From Catenovulum sediminis (GTDB lineage Bacteria > Pseudomonadota > Gammaproteobacteria > Enterobacterales > Alteromonadaceae): a stretch of DNA of 64,000 nt. Position numbers and translations under genes: made by a program. Position 1 is the first letter of the stretch; the number at the start of each line of letters is the position of its first letter. The stretch is taken from assembly GCF_007289895.1 (NCBI RefSeq), contig NZ_CP041660.1:2914001-2978000 (forward strand), in the 5' to 3' direction. Shown here one piece after another: positions 26,611-35,320 of this stretch. The notes under the pieces are model-generated. The model was not told the DNA's origin and made no database searches. It saw only the letters and a list, made by a program, of their open reading frames with translations.

Positions 26611-27306
26611 ATGAATATAAAAATGTTAAAAGCAGCTGTTGCTGGTTTAGCTTTGAGTGTGAGTGGCTTTGCTAATGCGGGATTGATTGTAGGTTACGCT
26701 CCAAACGTAGAAGTTACTACAGGTATGGATGCAACAGGTATAACTTGGGTTGATTCGAATGCAGAGATTTATGAAAGCTCCGGTGGTTCTTTTGGAGATG
26801 CTATCACTCTTAGACCCTCTGTTGCGGTTGCAACATTTTCTGATGCCGTAGCTGCTAATGATTTTTTTCAATTTTCTATTAGTGCACAATTATCTAATTC
26901 ATTTGATTTAGAAACATTTAGTTTTCACGCTTACAATGGTGGCGCTTCAACACCAAGAGGCTGGGTTTTACGTTCGAGTGTCGACAGTTTTGCAAGTGAT
27001 ATTGATAGTTCTTTTATTACTGCTCCATACGATACTATAGCTCCAGATCTTTTTTCTGTTGACTTATCTTCATTTACTTCATTAACTTCGATAGATTTTC
27101 GAGTTTACGCATTTGCTCCAACGGCAGGGTATGCGGTTAATTTCGGCAATTTACAAATACGTGGAACTGTATTTGATGAGTTAGGAAATGAAATACAAAC
27201 ACAAATCCCAGAGCCCTCAACCCTTGCTATCTTCACATTAGGCATTATGGGTTTAGCATCAAGAAGATTTAAGAAGCCGTCAATTGCATTATTCGACAAC
27301 GCTTAA
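26611..27306 (+). CDS. PEP-CTERM sorting-domain exported protein
   Basis: A 231-residue protein with an N-terminal signal peptide (AAVAGLALSVSGFANA), a Ser/Ala/Phe-rich beta-type body and a C-terminal PEP-CTERM signal: IPEPSTLAIFTLGIMGLASR followed by basic RRFKK. Such proteins are processed by an exosortase in the inner membrane and linked to exopolysaccharide and floc/biofilm formation. The body matches no domain I know. AAGGAAAA lies seven or so bases before the ATG. No exosortase is in the window. Confidence 0.88.
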   Translation: MNIKMLKAAVAGLALSVSGFANAGLIVGYAPNVEVTTGMDATGITWVDSNAEIYESSGGSFGDAITLRPSVAVATFSDAVAANDFFQFSISAQLSNSFDLETFSFHAYNGGASTPRGWVLRSSVDSFASDIDSSFITAPYDTIAPDLFSVDLSSFTSLTSIDFRVYAFAPTAGYAVNFGNLQIRGTVFDELGNEIQTQIPEPSTLAIFTLGIMGLASRRFKKPSIALFDNA

Positions 27307-27535
27307 ATAGACCGTTGTTCAGTAAGTCAATTATGAGGGTATTAGAATCAATTAATGACTTTAATAGGGTCCACTGGATTATGCTCTCAGATAAAAAATT
27401 TCTATAAATACATAGTATGGTACAGCTATATAAATCTTTTTGTGCAACTAGGTGTCACCATGTCCGCTTTATCGGACTTTCTTGTCGCAATATAATCAAG
27501 GCTAATGTCTGTTTTCGTATCGTAGTAGGCAGAAG

Positions 27536-27780
27536 CTACTCAGTTTTCTCTTTAAATTCGCACAGGTCTTCGATGATACAAGAGCCGCACCTGGGTTTAC
27601 GAGCGACACAGGTGTATCGACCATGTAATATCAGCCAATGATGTACATCTACTTTAAATTCTGCCGGTACAACTTTCAGTAGTTTTTGTTCGACTTCATT
27701 AACGTTTTTGCCAACGGCTAATTTTTTTCTGTTACTGACTCTGTATATGTGCGTGCCTACCGCAATGGTCGGCCAGCCAA
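27536..27780 (-). pseudogene. Truncated duplicate of the nth 3' end
   Basis: Encodes, within a longer open frame, the last 81 residues of endonuclease III (FGWPTIAVGTHIYRVSNRKK through to RCGSCIIEDLCEFKEKTE) but lacks the N-terminal two-thirds. The catalytic Asp of VDTH is Gly here. All four Fe-S cysteines are retained. About 140 bp (27641-27780) are nearly identical to the intact gene at 29096-29236, while the terminal 100 bp differ at roughly a quarter of positions. The part upstream of FGWPT (to 27841) is unrelated. Confidence 0.87.
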
Positions 27781-27983
27781 AGGATAATTTAAGTAGATCG
27801 CGATTTACTTTAAACATTTTAGCTTTACGCTTTGTGCGCAATTACGGATCGTCCTCTCCCAGTAGGCCAGAGAGCACTTTCATCTTATTGCTGACGCTTG
27901 ACTTGTAGTCATTAGGTTCTCTTAAAAATAGCTTTTCAATATTTCAGTAATGTAAGTTAAACGCATCTTGTTGTCAGGTTTGC

Positions 27984-28025
27984 TTGACTTATTAATGATT
28001 AATATGTAATGTTAGCCTTACATTA
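27984..28025 (+). promoter_or_regulatory. Promoter and possible operator of the membrane-protein/XRE pair
   Basis: TTGACT (27984-27989) and TAATGT (28007-28012) are separated by 17 bp. TAATGT and ACATTA form an inverted repeat over and just after the -10 element, a plausible site for the XRE regulator encoded downstream. Operator role is inferred. Confidence 0.5.
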
Positions 28026-28090
28026 TGTCGAGGTATGATGACACAATCAAAACTAATTAAGAGAACAAGGTAACTTCAGGAGTGCTAAAT

Positions 28091-28498
28091 ATGAGTAATG
28101 TATTAGATAAAAAGGAAAAGAAGTTTCTAGTCAAATTTATGTTGCATATAGCGATGTTTTTAGCGGTTTTAGCGATATCAGTAGTAATGAATGAGACCAA
28201 TGATTTGTCTATATACAGCACTGGATTCCTCGCAATGTCCCCTGTAATTCCTGTGATATTTTTATTGCGGCTGGTGGTAAATCATTATAGGTCATTGGAT
28301 GAATACATCCAGAGAGTAATGGGTGAAAGTTTGCTTTGGGCTGTAGGTGTTGTTGGTTGTGCGGCAATGGCTTATGGCTTGCTCTCAGAAATGGTTGAGG
28401 TGCCGACTATTAGCCCAGCCTTTATGTTGCCAGCAATAGCAGTCATCTTTGGTGTAGCACAGTCTATTAAACTATCGAGCGATACCCATGAAGAATAG
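28091..28498 (+). CDS. Small four-helix membrane protein of unknown function
   Basis: A 135-residue protein with about four hydrophobic segments (FMLHIAMFLAVLAISVVM; a second near 45-65; LWAVGVVGCAAMAYGLL; FMLPAIAVIFGVAQSI) and charged termini. I cannot name a family with confidence. It is coupled to the next gene: the XRE regulator ATG lies 11 bp inside its 3' end. ATG 28091 has AGGAG eight bases upstream and is preferred over GTG 28082. Small polytopic proteins paired with a compact XRE regulator are recurrent in bacteria. Confidence 0.75.
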   Translation: MSNVLDKKEKKFLVKFMLHIAMFLAVLAISVVMNETNDLSIYSTGFLAMSPVIPVIFLLRLVVNHYRSLDEYIQRVMGESLLWAVGVVGCAAMAYGLLSEMVEVPTISPAFMLPAIAVIFGVAQSIKLSSDTHEE

Positions 28499-28691
28499 GT
28501 TACGGGTACTTCGTGCAGAAAATAGATGGTCTCAAGCAGATCTTGCTGAAAAGTTAGGAGTGTCACGTCAAGCCGTGAACGCTATAGAAACAGGAAAACA
28601 TGATCCTTCTTTAACTCTTGCTTTTGCTCTTGCAGAGACCTTTGGACAAAGCATTGAAGAAATATTTTGTCCCAAAGAACAAAATAACTAA
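28488..28691 (+). CDS. Compact XRE-family transcriptional regulator
   Basis: A 67-residue protein that is nearly all helix-turn-helix: NRLRVLRAENRWSQADLAEK then LGVSRQAVNAIETGKHDPSL, and a short tail TFGQSIEEIFCPKE. This is the minimal HTH_3 type related to YozG-like regulators. It overlaps the membrane-protein gene and probably represses the shared promoter. The FCPK tail holds a single Cys. Confidence 0.88.
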   Translation: MKNRLRVLRAENRWSQADLAEKLGVSRQAVNAIETGKHDPSLTLAFALAETFGQSIEEIFCPKEQNN

Positions 28692-28991
28692 ACAATATGT
28701 CTTTTCTTTGTGTTGTGGTCTAATGCCAATTGCTAGGCCACAGCAACTAAACATGTTTTAGAGCCTATCCAACATAATTATATGAACACTCTCATAGCCT
28801 CCGGAGAGGGTCTTGATTTTATAGCGAAGCTACGAGTTTTAGATAAACTAGTAGAACCAAAGTCCAGTAATTTGAATGTGGTTCAATAATATACGATGTA
28901 AATCAATAATTTGCATCACTTAAAAAGTTATTCGATTTTATTTCGTCCGCTTTTTTGCGGTAGTATCAAATCGCTCGTTACAGGCAACTAG

Positions 28992-29624
28992 CTACTCAGT
29001 TTTATCCTTAAACTCACACAAATCTTCAATCAAGCAAGCACCGCAGCGGGGCTTGCGTGCTACACAGATATACCTGCCATGCAGGATCAGCCAGTGATGT
29101 ACATCTACTTTAAATTCTGTCGGTACAACTTTCAGTAGTTTTTGTTCGACTTCATTAACGTTTTTGCCAACGGCTAATTTTGTTCTGTTACTGACTCTGT
29201 ATATGTGCGTGTCTACCGCAATGGTCGGCCAGCCAAATGCCGTGTTTAAGACAACATTGGCGGTTTTTCTGCCAACTCCCGGCAATGCTTCTAACGCTTC
29301 TCGGCTTTCAGGTACTTCGCCGTTATAATTATCCATTAAAATTTTGCAGGTTTTTATGACATTTTCTGCTTTACTGTTATACAAACCAATGGTTTTGATA
29401 TAACTTTTAAGCCCCTCTAATCCGAGGTTGTAGATTTTCTCGGCGGTATTGGCGATAGGGTAAAGCTTACGTGTTGCCTTATTGACACCCACATCCGTTG
29501 CCTGAGCGGATAAAATAACCGCTATTAACAACTCAAAGGGGGTTGAATATTCCAATTCTGTTGTCGGATTTGGGTTGTTTGCGCGTAGTCTCGTTAAAAT
29601 TTCTACGCGTTTTTGTTGATTCAT
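28992..29624 (-). CDS. nth: Endonuclease III (DNA glycosylase / AP lyase)
   Basis: Removes oxidised pyrimidines and cleaves AP sites in base-excision repair. The 210-residue protein has the family length. The helix-hairpin-helix is ALPGVGRKTANVVL with the catalytic Lys, the catalytic Asp lies in AVDTHIYRV, and the [4Fe-4S] ligands follow C-x6-C-x2-C-x5-C near the C terminus. It begins one base after the rsxE stop and ends the rsx operon, as in E. coli. Its 3' end recurs twice downstream as fragments. Confidence 0.97.
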   Translation of the reverse strand: MNQQKRVEILTRLRANNPNPTTELEYSTPFELLIAVILSAQATDVGVNKATRKLYPIANTAEKIYNLGLEGLKSYIKTIGLYNSKAENVIKTCKILMDNYNGEVPESREALEALPGVGRKTANVVLNTAFGWPTIAVDTHIYRVSNRTKLAVGKNVNEVEQKLLKVVPTEFKVDVHHWLILHGRYICVARKPRCGACLIEDLCEFKDKTE

Positions 29625-29625
29625 C

Positions 29626-30324
29626 TTAGCTTTCCAGTGTCACGCGTGCACGTTCAATTTTTGTTTTTTCTTGTTCGCCAACTACAATATGCTCTATGCG
29701 TTTGTCGTATTTATTTTTAAGGGCGATTAGAAGCCCCATAATAATAAATGCCCCTGGGGGTAAAATCGCGACTAAAAAGTTCTCATCTGGTTGAAATACC
29801 ACCCAAGTGAGCGTTTTAGCATTGTCGCCAACTAGTAATTCAGCGCCAGCGAATAACGTACCACTGCCGAGTAGTTCTCTTACTGCACCTAACACTACCA
29901 GAACAAGTAAAAAGCCTAAGCCCATCATCAAACCATCATAGGCGGCTAAACCGACTGAGTTTTTAGAAGCAAATGCCTCAGCCCGCCCAATAATTGCGCA
30001 GTTGGTTACAATCAGTGGTATAAAAATTCCGAGCGTTTGATAGAGCTGATAGGTGTAAGCATTCATTAATAGTTGAACAATGGTAACCAAAGAGGCGATT
30101 ACCATCACAAATACGGGAATCCGAATTTCATTCGGGATCCAGTTGCGTACAACTGAAACGGTTATGTTGGATCCCAATAAAACAAATAATGTGGCAATAC
30201 CTAATCCTAAACCGTTAATCACTGTGTTAGTGACTGCCAGTAATGGGCAGAGCCCCAACATTTGTACTAAAGCTGGATTGTTTTTCCAAATCCCTTGCCA
30301 GCTAATGTCTTGTAATGGCGTCAT
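29626..30324 (-). CDS. rsxE: Electron transport complex subunit RsxE/RnfE
   Basis: Integral membrane subunit (232 residues, about six helices) of the Rnf/Rsx complex. [20 protein letters not shown] near the start, [21 protein letters not shown] in the middle and [10 protein letters not shown] near the end match the family. The complex moves electrons between NADH and ferredoxin-type carriers and in enterobacteria helps reduce SoxR. ATG 30324 follows the rsxG stop by one base with GGAG at correct spacing; the GTG 12 bp upstream is less likely. Confidence 0.96.
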   Translation of the reverse strand: MTPLQDISWQGIWKNNPALVQMLGLCPLLAVTNTVINGLGLGIATLFVLLGSNITVSVVRNWIPNEIRIPVFVMVIASLVTIVQLLMNAYTYQLYQTLGIFIPLIVTNCAIIGRAEAFASKNSVGLAAYDGLMMGLGFLLVLVVLGAVRELLGSGTLFAGAELLVGDNAKTLTWVVFQPDENFLVAILPPGAFIIMGLLIALKNKYDKRIEHIVVGEQEKTKIERARVTLES

Positions 30325-30325
30325 A

Positions 30326-30946
30326 TTAGGCTCCACAGTTACTTTTAGCAGAAAACAGCGATTCTTGTTCAGCTGCCCACAGGGTTGTTTCTTTTATCGC
30401 TTTGATGACCGCTCTAGGGGTAATGGTTGCGCCGGTAAACCCGTCAAATGTGCCACCATCTTTGCGAACAGCCCACTTTTTTGAGTTTTCGGCTGTCACA
30501 TATAAGCCAGCAAAATGTTCTATCCAGTTTGATTTTGTCACTTCTATTTTGTCGCCTAGCCCAGGTGTCTCATTGTGAGCTGTGGTGCGTACCCCTAGTA
30601 TTTGATGATCTTTTGCCAAGGCAACCAAGAGTTCGATGCGGCCGTTATAGCCATTTGGGGCAATAGTTTCAATTATCAGGGCTGTATTGTTTTCATTTAA
30701 ACGGGCTCTGAATATTCTTGATTGTGTGCCTTGGTGATTTTCGACCATTAAGCAATCTTGCGCGATTTGGTTGTTATATAAATCAGGAGGGACTATTTGA
30801 CTAATCGTCCGAACAATGGCGCGTTCTTTTTCACTGGCGATTTTATCTTTAGTTTGAATATGAGTCAGGGCTACCAAGCCTGTTGTGCAGATCGCAAACA
30901 AGGCTAAGATGCCACTGGCTTTACTAATTGGTTTGATATCTAACAT
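30326..30946 (-). CDS. rsxG: Electron transport complex subunit RsxG/RnfG
   Basis: A 206-residue subunit with one N-terminal membrane anchor ([19 protein letters not shown]) and a periplasmic FMN-binding domain. FMN is held covalently by the Thr of the TGATITP motif near residue 178. [14 protein letters not shown] and [12 protein letters not shown] are conserved family blocks. It sits between rsxD and rsxE with almost no spacing. Confidence 0.96.
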   Translation of the reverse strand: MLDIKPISKASGILALFAICTTGLVALTHIQTKDKIASEKERAIVRTISQIVPPDLYNNQIAQDCLMVENHQGTQSRIFRARLNENNTALIIETIAPNGYNGRIELLVALAKDHQILGVRTTAHNETPGLGDKIEVTKSNWIEHFAGLYVTAENSKKWAVRKDGGTFDGFTGATITPRAVIKAIKETTLWAAEQESLFSAKSNCGA

Positions 30947-30949
30947 ACT

Positions 30950-32005
30950 TTACCCGGATACATGCCCATAAGTTCTGGGTTTGGTGTAATAGTCTATTAA
31001 CGGTACACACATATTGGCTAACAAGACAGCAAAAGCCACTGCGTCTGGATATCCGCCCCAGTTGCGGATTAAATACACTAACACAGCTGCTAAGATGCCA
31101 AAGATAATTTTCCCTTTGGCTGTTGTTGAGGCAGAGACAGGATCTGTCAAAATAAAAAATGCGCCAAACATACTTGCGCCCGAAAACACATGTAACATCG
31201 CACTTGCACTGCCATCAGGTGAAATAATGTGGGTGATAAAGCTTAATGTAAATAAGGTCACTAAAAACGCGGTTGGGATACGCCAGCTAATGATTTTTTG
31301 TTGTACCAACCAGAGGCCACCAACTAAATAGGCGAGATTCACTGGGAACCAAGCGATACCGTAACCGTCAGAAAATACTTTGCCAGTTAGAATTTCACTA
31401 TACGTTTGTTGATTTGTCAGCGCCGTTTTTACCGTATCTAAGGGGGTTGCCATGGTAAAACCATCTAAATCGACTCTCAATTGCGCTAATGAGTAGCCTG
31501 TTTCGCTGTAGCCGGTAAAAATCAGCATAATGGTGTCGGTAAACGTTAGCTGGTATTCCACTAACTGTAACGGAGGTAACCATAGTGTCATTGATAAGGG
31601 AAACGAAACCAATAGTACAACGTAGCCCGCCATGGCTGGGTTAAATAAGTTTTGTCCTAGCCCACCATATACTTGTTTAACTAAAACTATCGCAAAAACA
31701 CTGCCAATGATGGCAATCCACCAAGGGGCCAGTGGTGGTAAACTTAAGCCCAATAATAAACCAGTTAACAAGGCGCTATTGTCTTTTAAGGTTAGCAGCG
31801 CGTTTCGCTCACGCTGTCTAATGCAAATTGCTTCTGCAAGCATTGCTGCACTGATAGCCAATACGAGCTGGATAAGTACGCCAAAACCAAAATACCAAAC
31901 TTGGGTCGCGATACCCGGTAAACAAGCCAATGCAACGGCCAACATAACATTTGATGTTTTTCTTTGGATATGTCCATGAGGAGAACTGGCTACACGAAAA
32001 CTCAT
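30950..32005 (-). CDS. rsxD: Electron transport complex subunit RsxD/RnfD
   Basis: A 351-residue polytopic subunit. Its start (SSPHGHIQRKTSNVMLAVAL) and the covalent FMN region (DGFTMATPLDTVKTAL) are as in the family; later segments include NLFNPAMAGYVVLL and FILTDPVSASTTAKGK. Overlaps rsxC by 4 bp. Confidence 0.96.
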   Translation of the reverse strand: MSFRVASSPHGHIQRKTSNVMLAVALACLPGIATQVWYFGFGVLIQLVLAISAAMLAEAICIRQRERNALLTLKDNSALLTGLLLGLSLPPLAPWWIAIIGSVFAIVLVKQVYGGLGQNLFNPAMAGYVVLLVSFPLSMTLWLPPLQLVEYQLTFTDTIMLIFTGYSETGYSLAQLRVDLDGFTMATPLDTVKTALTNQQTYSEILTGKVFSDGYGIAWFPVNLAYLVGGLWLVQQKIISWRIPTAFLVTLFTLSFITHIISPDGSASAMLHVFSGASMFGAFFILTDPVSASTTAKGKIIFGILAAVLVYLIRNWGGYPDAVAFAVLLANMCVPLIDYYTKPRTYGHVSG

Positions 32006-33978
32006 TTATCTTCTCCTAACTGTTTTCTTTTTGCTTTGGCTTTTGCTATAGCTGCTTTAATGCGTGCTTCTTTGTCATCTTGGTTGTTGGTTAAATGGCT
32101 GGTTTCTTGTTGTTTTTCTTGTTGTCTATCGTGTTTACTAGACGCAATTGATGCTTGCTCATCTTGTTTCATTTTTGCCGCTTTTTTGGCTTTAGCGCGC
32201 GCTATTGCTGCTTTTGCCTTGTCGGCCGCCGAATTTGCAGGCGCATCGTTGGTTTTTTCTGTGGGCTCTAGGTTTTGAGTATTTGCATCAAGCTTTGTGT
32301 TTTCAACGTTAGGCTCATTTTGTGAGATGTTCGTTTCAGCTTGGGCTTGAGCTTGCGCTTTTGCTTTTTTCGCTTTTGCGCGCGCTATTGCAGCCGCTGC
32401 TGATTGTTTTGGGTTCGCCTTAGTTTCAGGTGAGGGCGCGTCAGTTTGCTTTTTCGCTTTGGCGCGAGCCAGCGCAGCCGCTACTTTATCTTGTGCGCTG
32501 GGATCTTGTGACATCGCTGCCTTGCGCGCTTCGGCCGCTTGCTTGTGTTTTTCTAAACGTTCTTGTTTTTCTCTCTCTAAACGCTCATTGCGCGCATTGA
32601 ATCTTTCTTTGGCTTTTTCTGCTTTTTCGTGTTCTGCTTGTTGCAGCCTAATATTGCTCTTAGCAACTCGGTAGTATTGAACTAAAGGGATCTCGCTGGG
32701 GCAGACATAAGCGCAGGCGCCACATTCTATGCAATCGAACAATTTGTATGACTGAGCTTTCTCATATTCTTTTGCTTTACTGTGCCAGTATAGTTGTTGC
32801 GGTAACAATGACGCCGGACAGGCATCGGCACAAAAACCACAGCGTATGCATGCTTGTTCATTCGTTGCGGGTGGTAGTTCTGTTTCACTTGGCGCCAGAA
32901 TACAATTGCTTATTTTACCGATTGGCGTTTGTGCATTGTGCAGGGTAAAGCCCATCATTGGTCCACCCATGATTATTCTGGGGGTTTTGCTTTGTTGGTA
33001 CTCGCCTTGTTTTAATAAAAATTCAACAGGTGTACCAATTCTTACCCAGCGGTTACCCGGTTTTTTAAATTGTTCACCTGTTAAAGTGACAACGCGTTCA
33101 ATCAGCGGTTCACCATGGACAATCGCTTTGTATGCCGCATAAGCAGTACCGATATTTTGCGTTACAACCCTTATATCAGCCGGAATGCCACCAGATGGAA
33201 CTTCTTTACCGGTCACTACCTGAATCAGTTGTTTTTCACCACCCGCTGGGTATTTCGTTGGGATCGCGCGTACGATGAACTGTGTTTTTCCGGCACATGC
33301 TTGTTCCATCGCTTGAATTGCTTTGGGTTTGTTATTTTCAATTGCAATCACAACAACTTCGGGTTTTAGCAGGTGTGTAAATATTTCTATGCCACTGACA
33401 ATTTCAGCAGCGTAAGCTTGCATCAATGCATCGTCTGATGTGATATAGGGTTCGCATTCGACACCATTGATAATTAAAACTTCAACTGGTTGTGAATTTG
33501 AATGTTTTACATAAGTTGGAAATGCAGCCCCGCCTAAGCCGGCAACACCTAGGGCTTTTAGTTTATCGACAATTTCGACTTTGCTCAGTGTCAGGTAATT
33601 AATGGTAGGCTGTTTTAAACACCACTCATCATTGCCATCCGCAGTTATGATAATGGTTTGATCATTTAAGCCAGATGGATGCGGAATAGGGTGGTCGGTG
33701 ATGCTTTCGACAATGCCCGAAGTTGGCGCGTGAACGGGGAGTTGCATGGGGCCCTGAACTTGGGTCAGAGCTTGCCCTTTAAGTACTTTGTCTCCGACAG
33801 CAACACTTATTTTTGCTTTTTCACCAATATGTTGTTTTACCGTCACATAAAAACGCGAAGGTAGTGGTAGTTGTTGGATAGGATCACGTAGCGACATTTT
33901 TTTACGTTCCGGTGGGAATACACCGCCGGGAAAGTCCCACATATATCCAGATTTAATCTTTTCTACCAAGGATTCCAC
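32002..33978 (-). CDS. rsxC: Electron transport complex subunit RsxC/RnfC
   Basis: A 658-residue peripheral subunit and the presumed NADH-reacting part. The N-terminal GGVFPPERK, the nucleotide/flavin region AGLGGAAFPTYVK (near 146) and two ferredoxin-type [4Fe-4S] motifs (CIRCGFCADACP and CIECGACAYVCP, about 380-430) are intact. From about residue 450 to the end it has a long Ala/Lys/Glu-rich tail with recurrent AxARAKAKK units, as in gammaproteobacterial RsxC, variable in length between species. The tail is low-complexity and probably helical. Confidence 0.96.
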   Translation of the reverse strand: MESLVEKIKSGYMWDFPGGVFPPERKKMSLRDPIQQLPLPSRFYVTVKQHIGEKAKISVAVGDKVLKGQALTQVQGPMQLPVHAPTSGIVESITDHPIPHPSGLNDQTIIITADGNDEWCLKQPTINYLTLSKVEIVDKLKALGVAGLGGAAFPTYVKHSNSQPVEVLIINGVECEPYITSDDALMQAYAAEIVSGIEIFTHLLKPEVVVIAIENNKPKAIQAMEQACAGKTQFIVRAIPTKYPAGGEKQLIQVVTGKEVPSGGIPADIRVVTQNIGTAYAAYKAIVHGEPLIERVVTLTGEQFKKPGNRWVRIGTPVEFLLKQGEYQQSKTPRIIMGGPMMGFTLHNAQTPIGKISNCILAPSETELPPATNEQACIRCGFCADACPASLLPQQLYWHSKAKEYEKAQSYKLFDCIECGACAYVCPSEIPLVQYYRVAKSNIRLQQAEHEKAEKAKERFNARNERLEREKQERLEKHKQAAEARKAAMSQDPSAQDKVAAALARAKAKKQTDAPSPETKANPKQSAAAAIARAKAKKAKAQAQAQAETNISQNEPNVENTKLDANTQNLEPTEKTNDAPANSAADKAKAAIARAKAKKAAKMKQDEQASIASSKHDRQQEKQQETSHLTNNQDDKEARIKAAIAKAKAKRKQLGEDK

Positions 33979-34000
33979 TCTGACTCCAACTAATTCCAGC

Positions 34001-34567
34001 TTAATTTATTTGTTTAACCGGGATGGCTTGAAGTTGCCAGCGCCAAGTATCCGGTTTAGGTTGCACAGGCAGCATATCGATACAATCTACAGGGCAGGGT
34101 TCAACACACAAATCACAACCTGTACACTCATCTTCGATAACCGTATGCATATGTTTGGCAGCGCCTACAATCGCATCTACTGGACAGGCCTGAATGCATT
34201 TAGTACAACCGATACATTCGTCTTCTCTGATATAAGCAACCGTTTTAACGGGCTCTTGTACATCGTCACCCTCTGTACCTGCTAGTGGTTTAGCTTCAAC
34301 GCCCATCATATCCGCTAATTTTTGAATGGTTGCGTCTCCACCGGGAGGGCACTTGTTAATATCATCGCCATTCGCAATCGCTTCAGCATAAGGTTTACAG
34401 CCTGGGTATCCACACTGTCCACATTGAGTTTGTGGCAATATTTCATCTATTTGGTCGACTAGCGGGTCGCTTTCAACTTTAAACTTTATGTTTGCATAGC
34501 CCAAAATAGCACCAAATATTAAAGCGATGATGCCAAGTGCTAATAATGAATAAATAAGAATTGTCAC
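34001..34567 (-). CDS. rsxB: Electron transport complex subunit RsxB/RnfB
   Basis: A 188-residue iron-sulfur subunit: one N-terminal membrane helix, an Fe-S domain ([16 protein letters not shown]), then two 4Fe-4S ferredoxin motifs ([16 protein letters not shown] and [16 protein letters not shown]). It passes electrons within the Rnf complex. Overlaps rsxA by 4 bp. Confidence 0.97.
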   Translation of the reverse strand: MTILIYSLLALGIIALIFGAILGYANIKFKVESDPLVDQIDEILPQTQCGQCGYPGCKPYAEAIANGDDINKCPPGGDATIQKLADMMGVEAKPLAGTEGDDVQEPVKTVAYIREDECIGCTKCIQACPVDAIVGAAKHMHTVIEDECTGCDLCVEPCPVDCIDMLPVQPKPDTWRWQLQAIPVKQIN

Positions 34568-35145
34568 GGTTTTATCAATCCTGTGAAGCCCAAAAATGCA
34601 AGTGACATTAAACCGGCTGTAACCATAGCGATTGCGGAGCCTTTAAATGGTTGTGGAATATCTGCGGCCGCAAGACGCTCGCGCATAGCAGAAAATAGAA
34701 TGAGTACTAAAGAAAAGCCTAGCGCAGCGGAAAAGCCATAAATAGCTGATTCGATTAGATTGTGTTGTTCGTTGAGGTTAAGTAATGCGACCCCCAAAAC
34801 AGCACAGTTTGTTGTGATTAGAGGTAAAAATATACCCAATATCCGATATAAAGCCGGGCTTGTTTTATGCACTACCATTTCGGTAAATTGTACTACCACA
34901 GCGATGACTAAAATAAAGCCGAGTGTGCGCAAAAACTCAAGCGCAAGTGGCTGCAGTATATATTGATCTAATAGGTAGCTGGCAATTGAAGCTATGGTTA
35001 GCACAAAGGTTGTTGCTAGAGACATGCCAATTGCAGTTTCAACTTTGCCTGACACACCCATAAAAGGGCATAATCCTAAAAACTTAACCAAGACGAAGTT
35101 GTTGACTAGAATTGTCGCTACAAATAATAAAAAGTATTCAGTCAT
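34564..35145 (-). CDS. rsxA: Electron transport complex subunit RsxA/RnfA
   Basis: A 193-residue six-helix membrane subunit, the first gene of rsxABCDGE-nth. [20 protein letters not shown] near the start and [18 protein letters not shown] in the middle are highly conserved. ATG 35145 gives exactly the E. coli length; an in-frame TTG nine bases upstream is less likely. It has the same fold as RsxE, with inverted topology. Confidence 0.97.
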   Translation of the reverse strand: MTEYFLLFVATILVNNFVLVKFLGLCPFMGVSGKVETAIGMSLATTFVLTIASIASYLLDQYILQPLALEFLRTLGFILVIAVVVQFTEMVVHKTSPALYRILGIFLPLITTNCAVLGVALLNLNEQHNLIESAIYGFSAALGFSLVLILFSAMRERLAAADIPQPFKGSAIAMVTAGLMSLAFLGFTGLIKP

Positions 35146-35320
35146 ATACACCAAATTTTATACGCTAACCGTTTAAAAAAAGCTGGAAAAAAGAAAAGAC
35201 AGCCATGCTTGTTTTTTAATGCGGCTGTATTATCCAGTTTTCGACCACAATTAACAACTTGTGATGCATATGGTTTTTAATAATAACTGAATATTTATTA
35301 TATTAAGGTTTTATTAGGGG

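Noticed and set aside
25936-28990. Integron attC or CRISPR repeats in the accessory block
   Set aside because: Inverted repeats there lack the attC GTTRRRY/RYYYAAC core pairs and there are no regularly spaced direct repeats.
32002-32640. Ala/Lys-rich repeats as a separate gene or assembly error in rsxC
   Set aside because: A variable Ala/Lys-rich tail is normal for gammaproteobacterial RsxC and the frame is continuous.
31014-34285. Several 60-115-codon plus-strand frames opposite the rsx genes
   Set aside because: Antisense shadows of the conserved rsx coding sequences.
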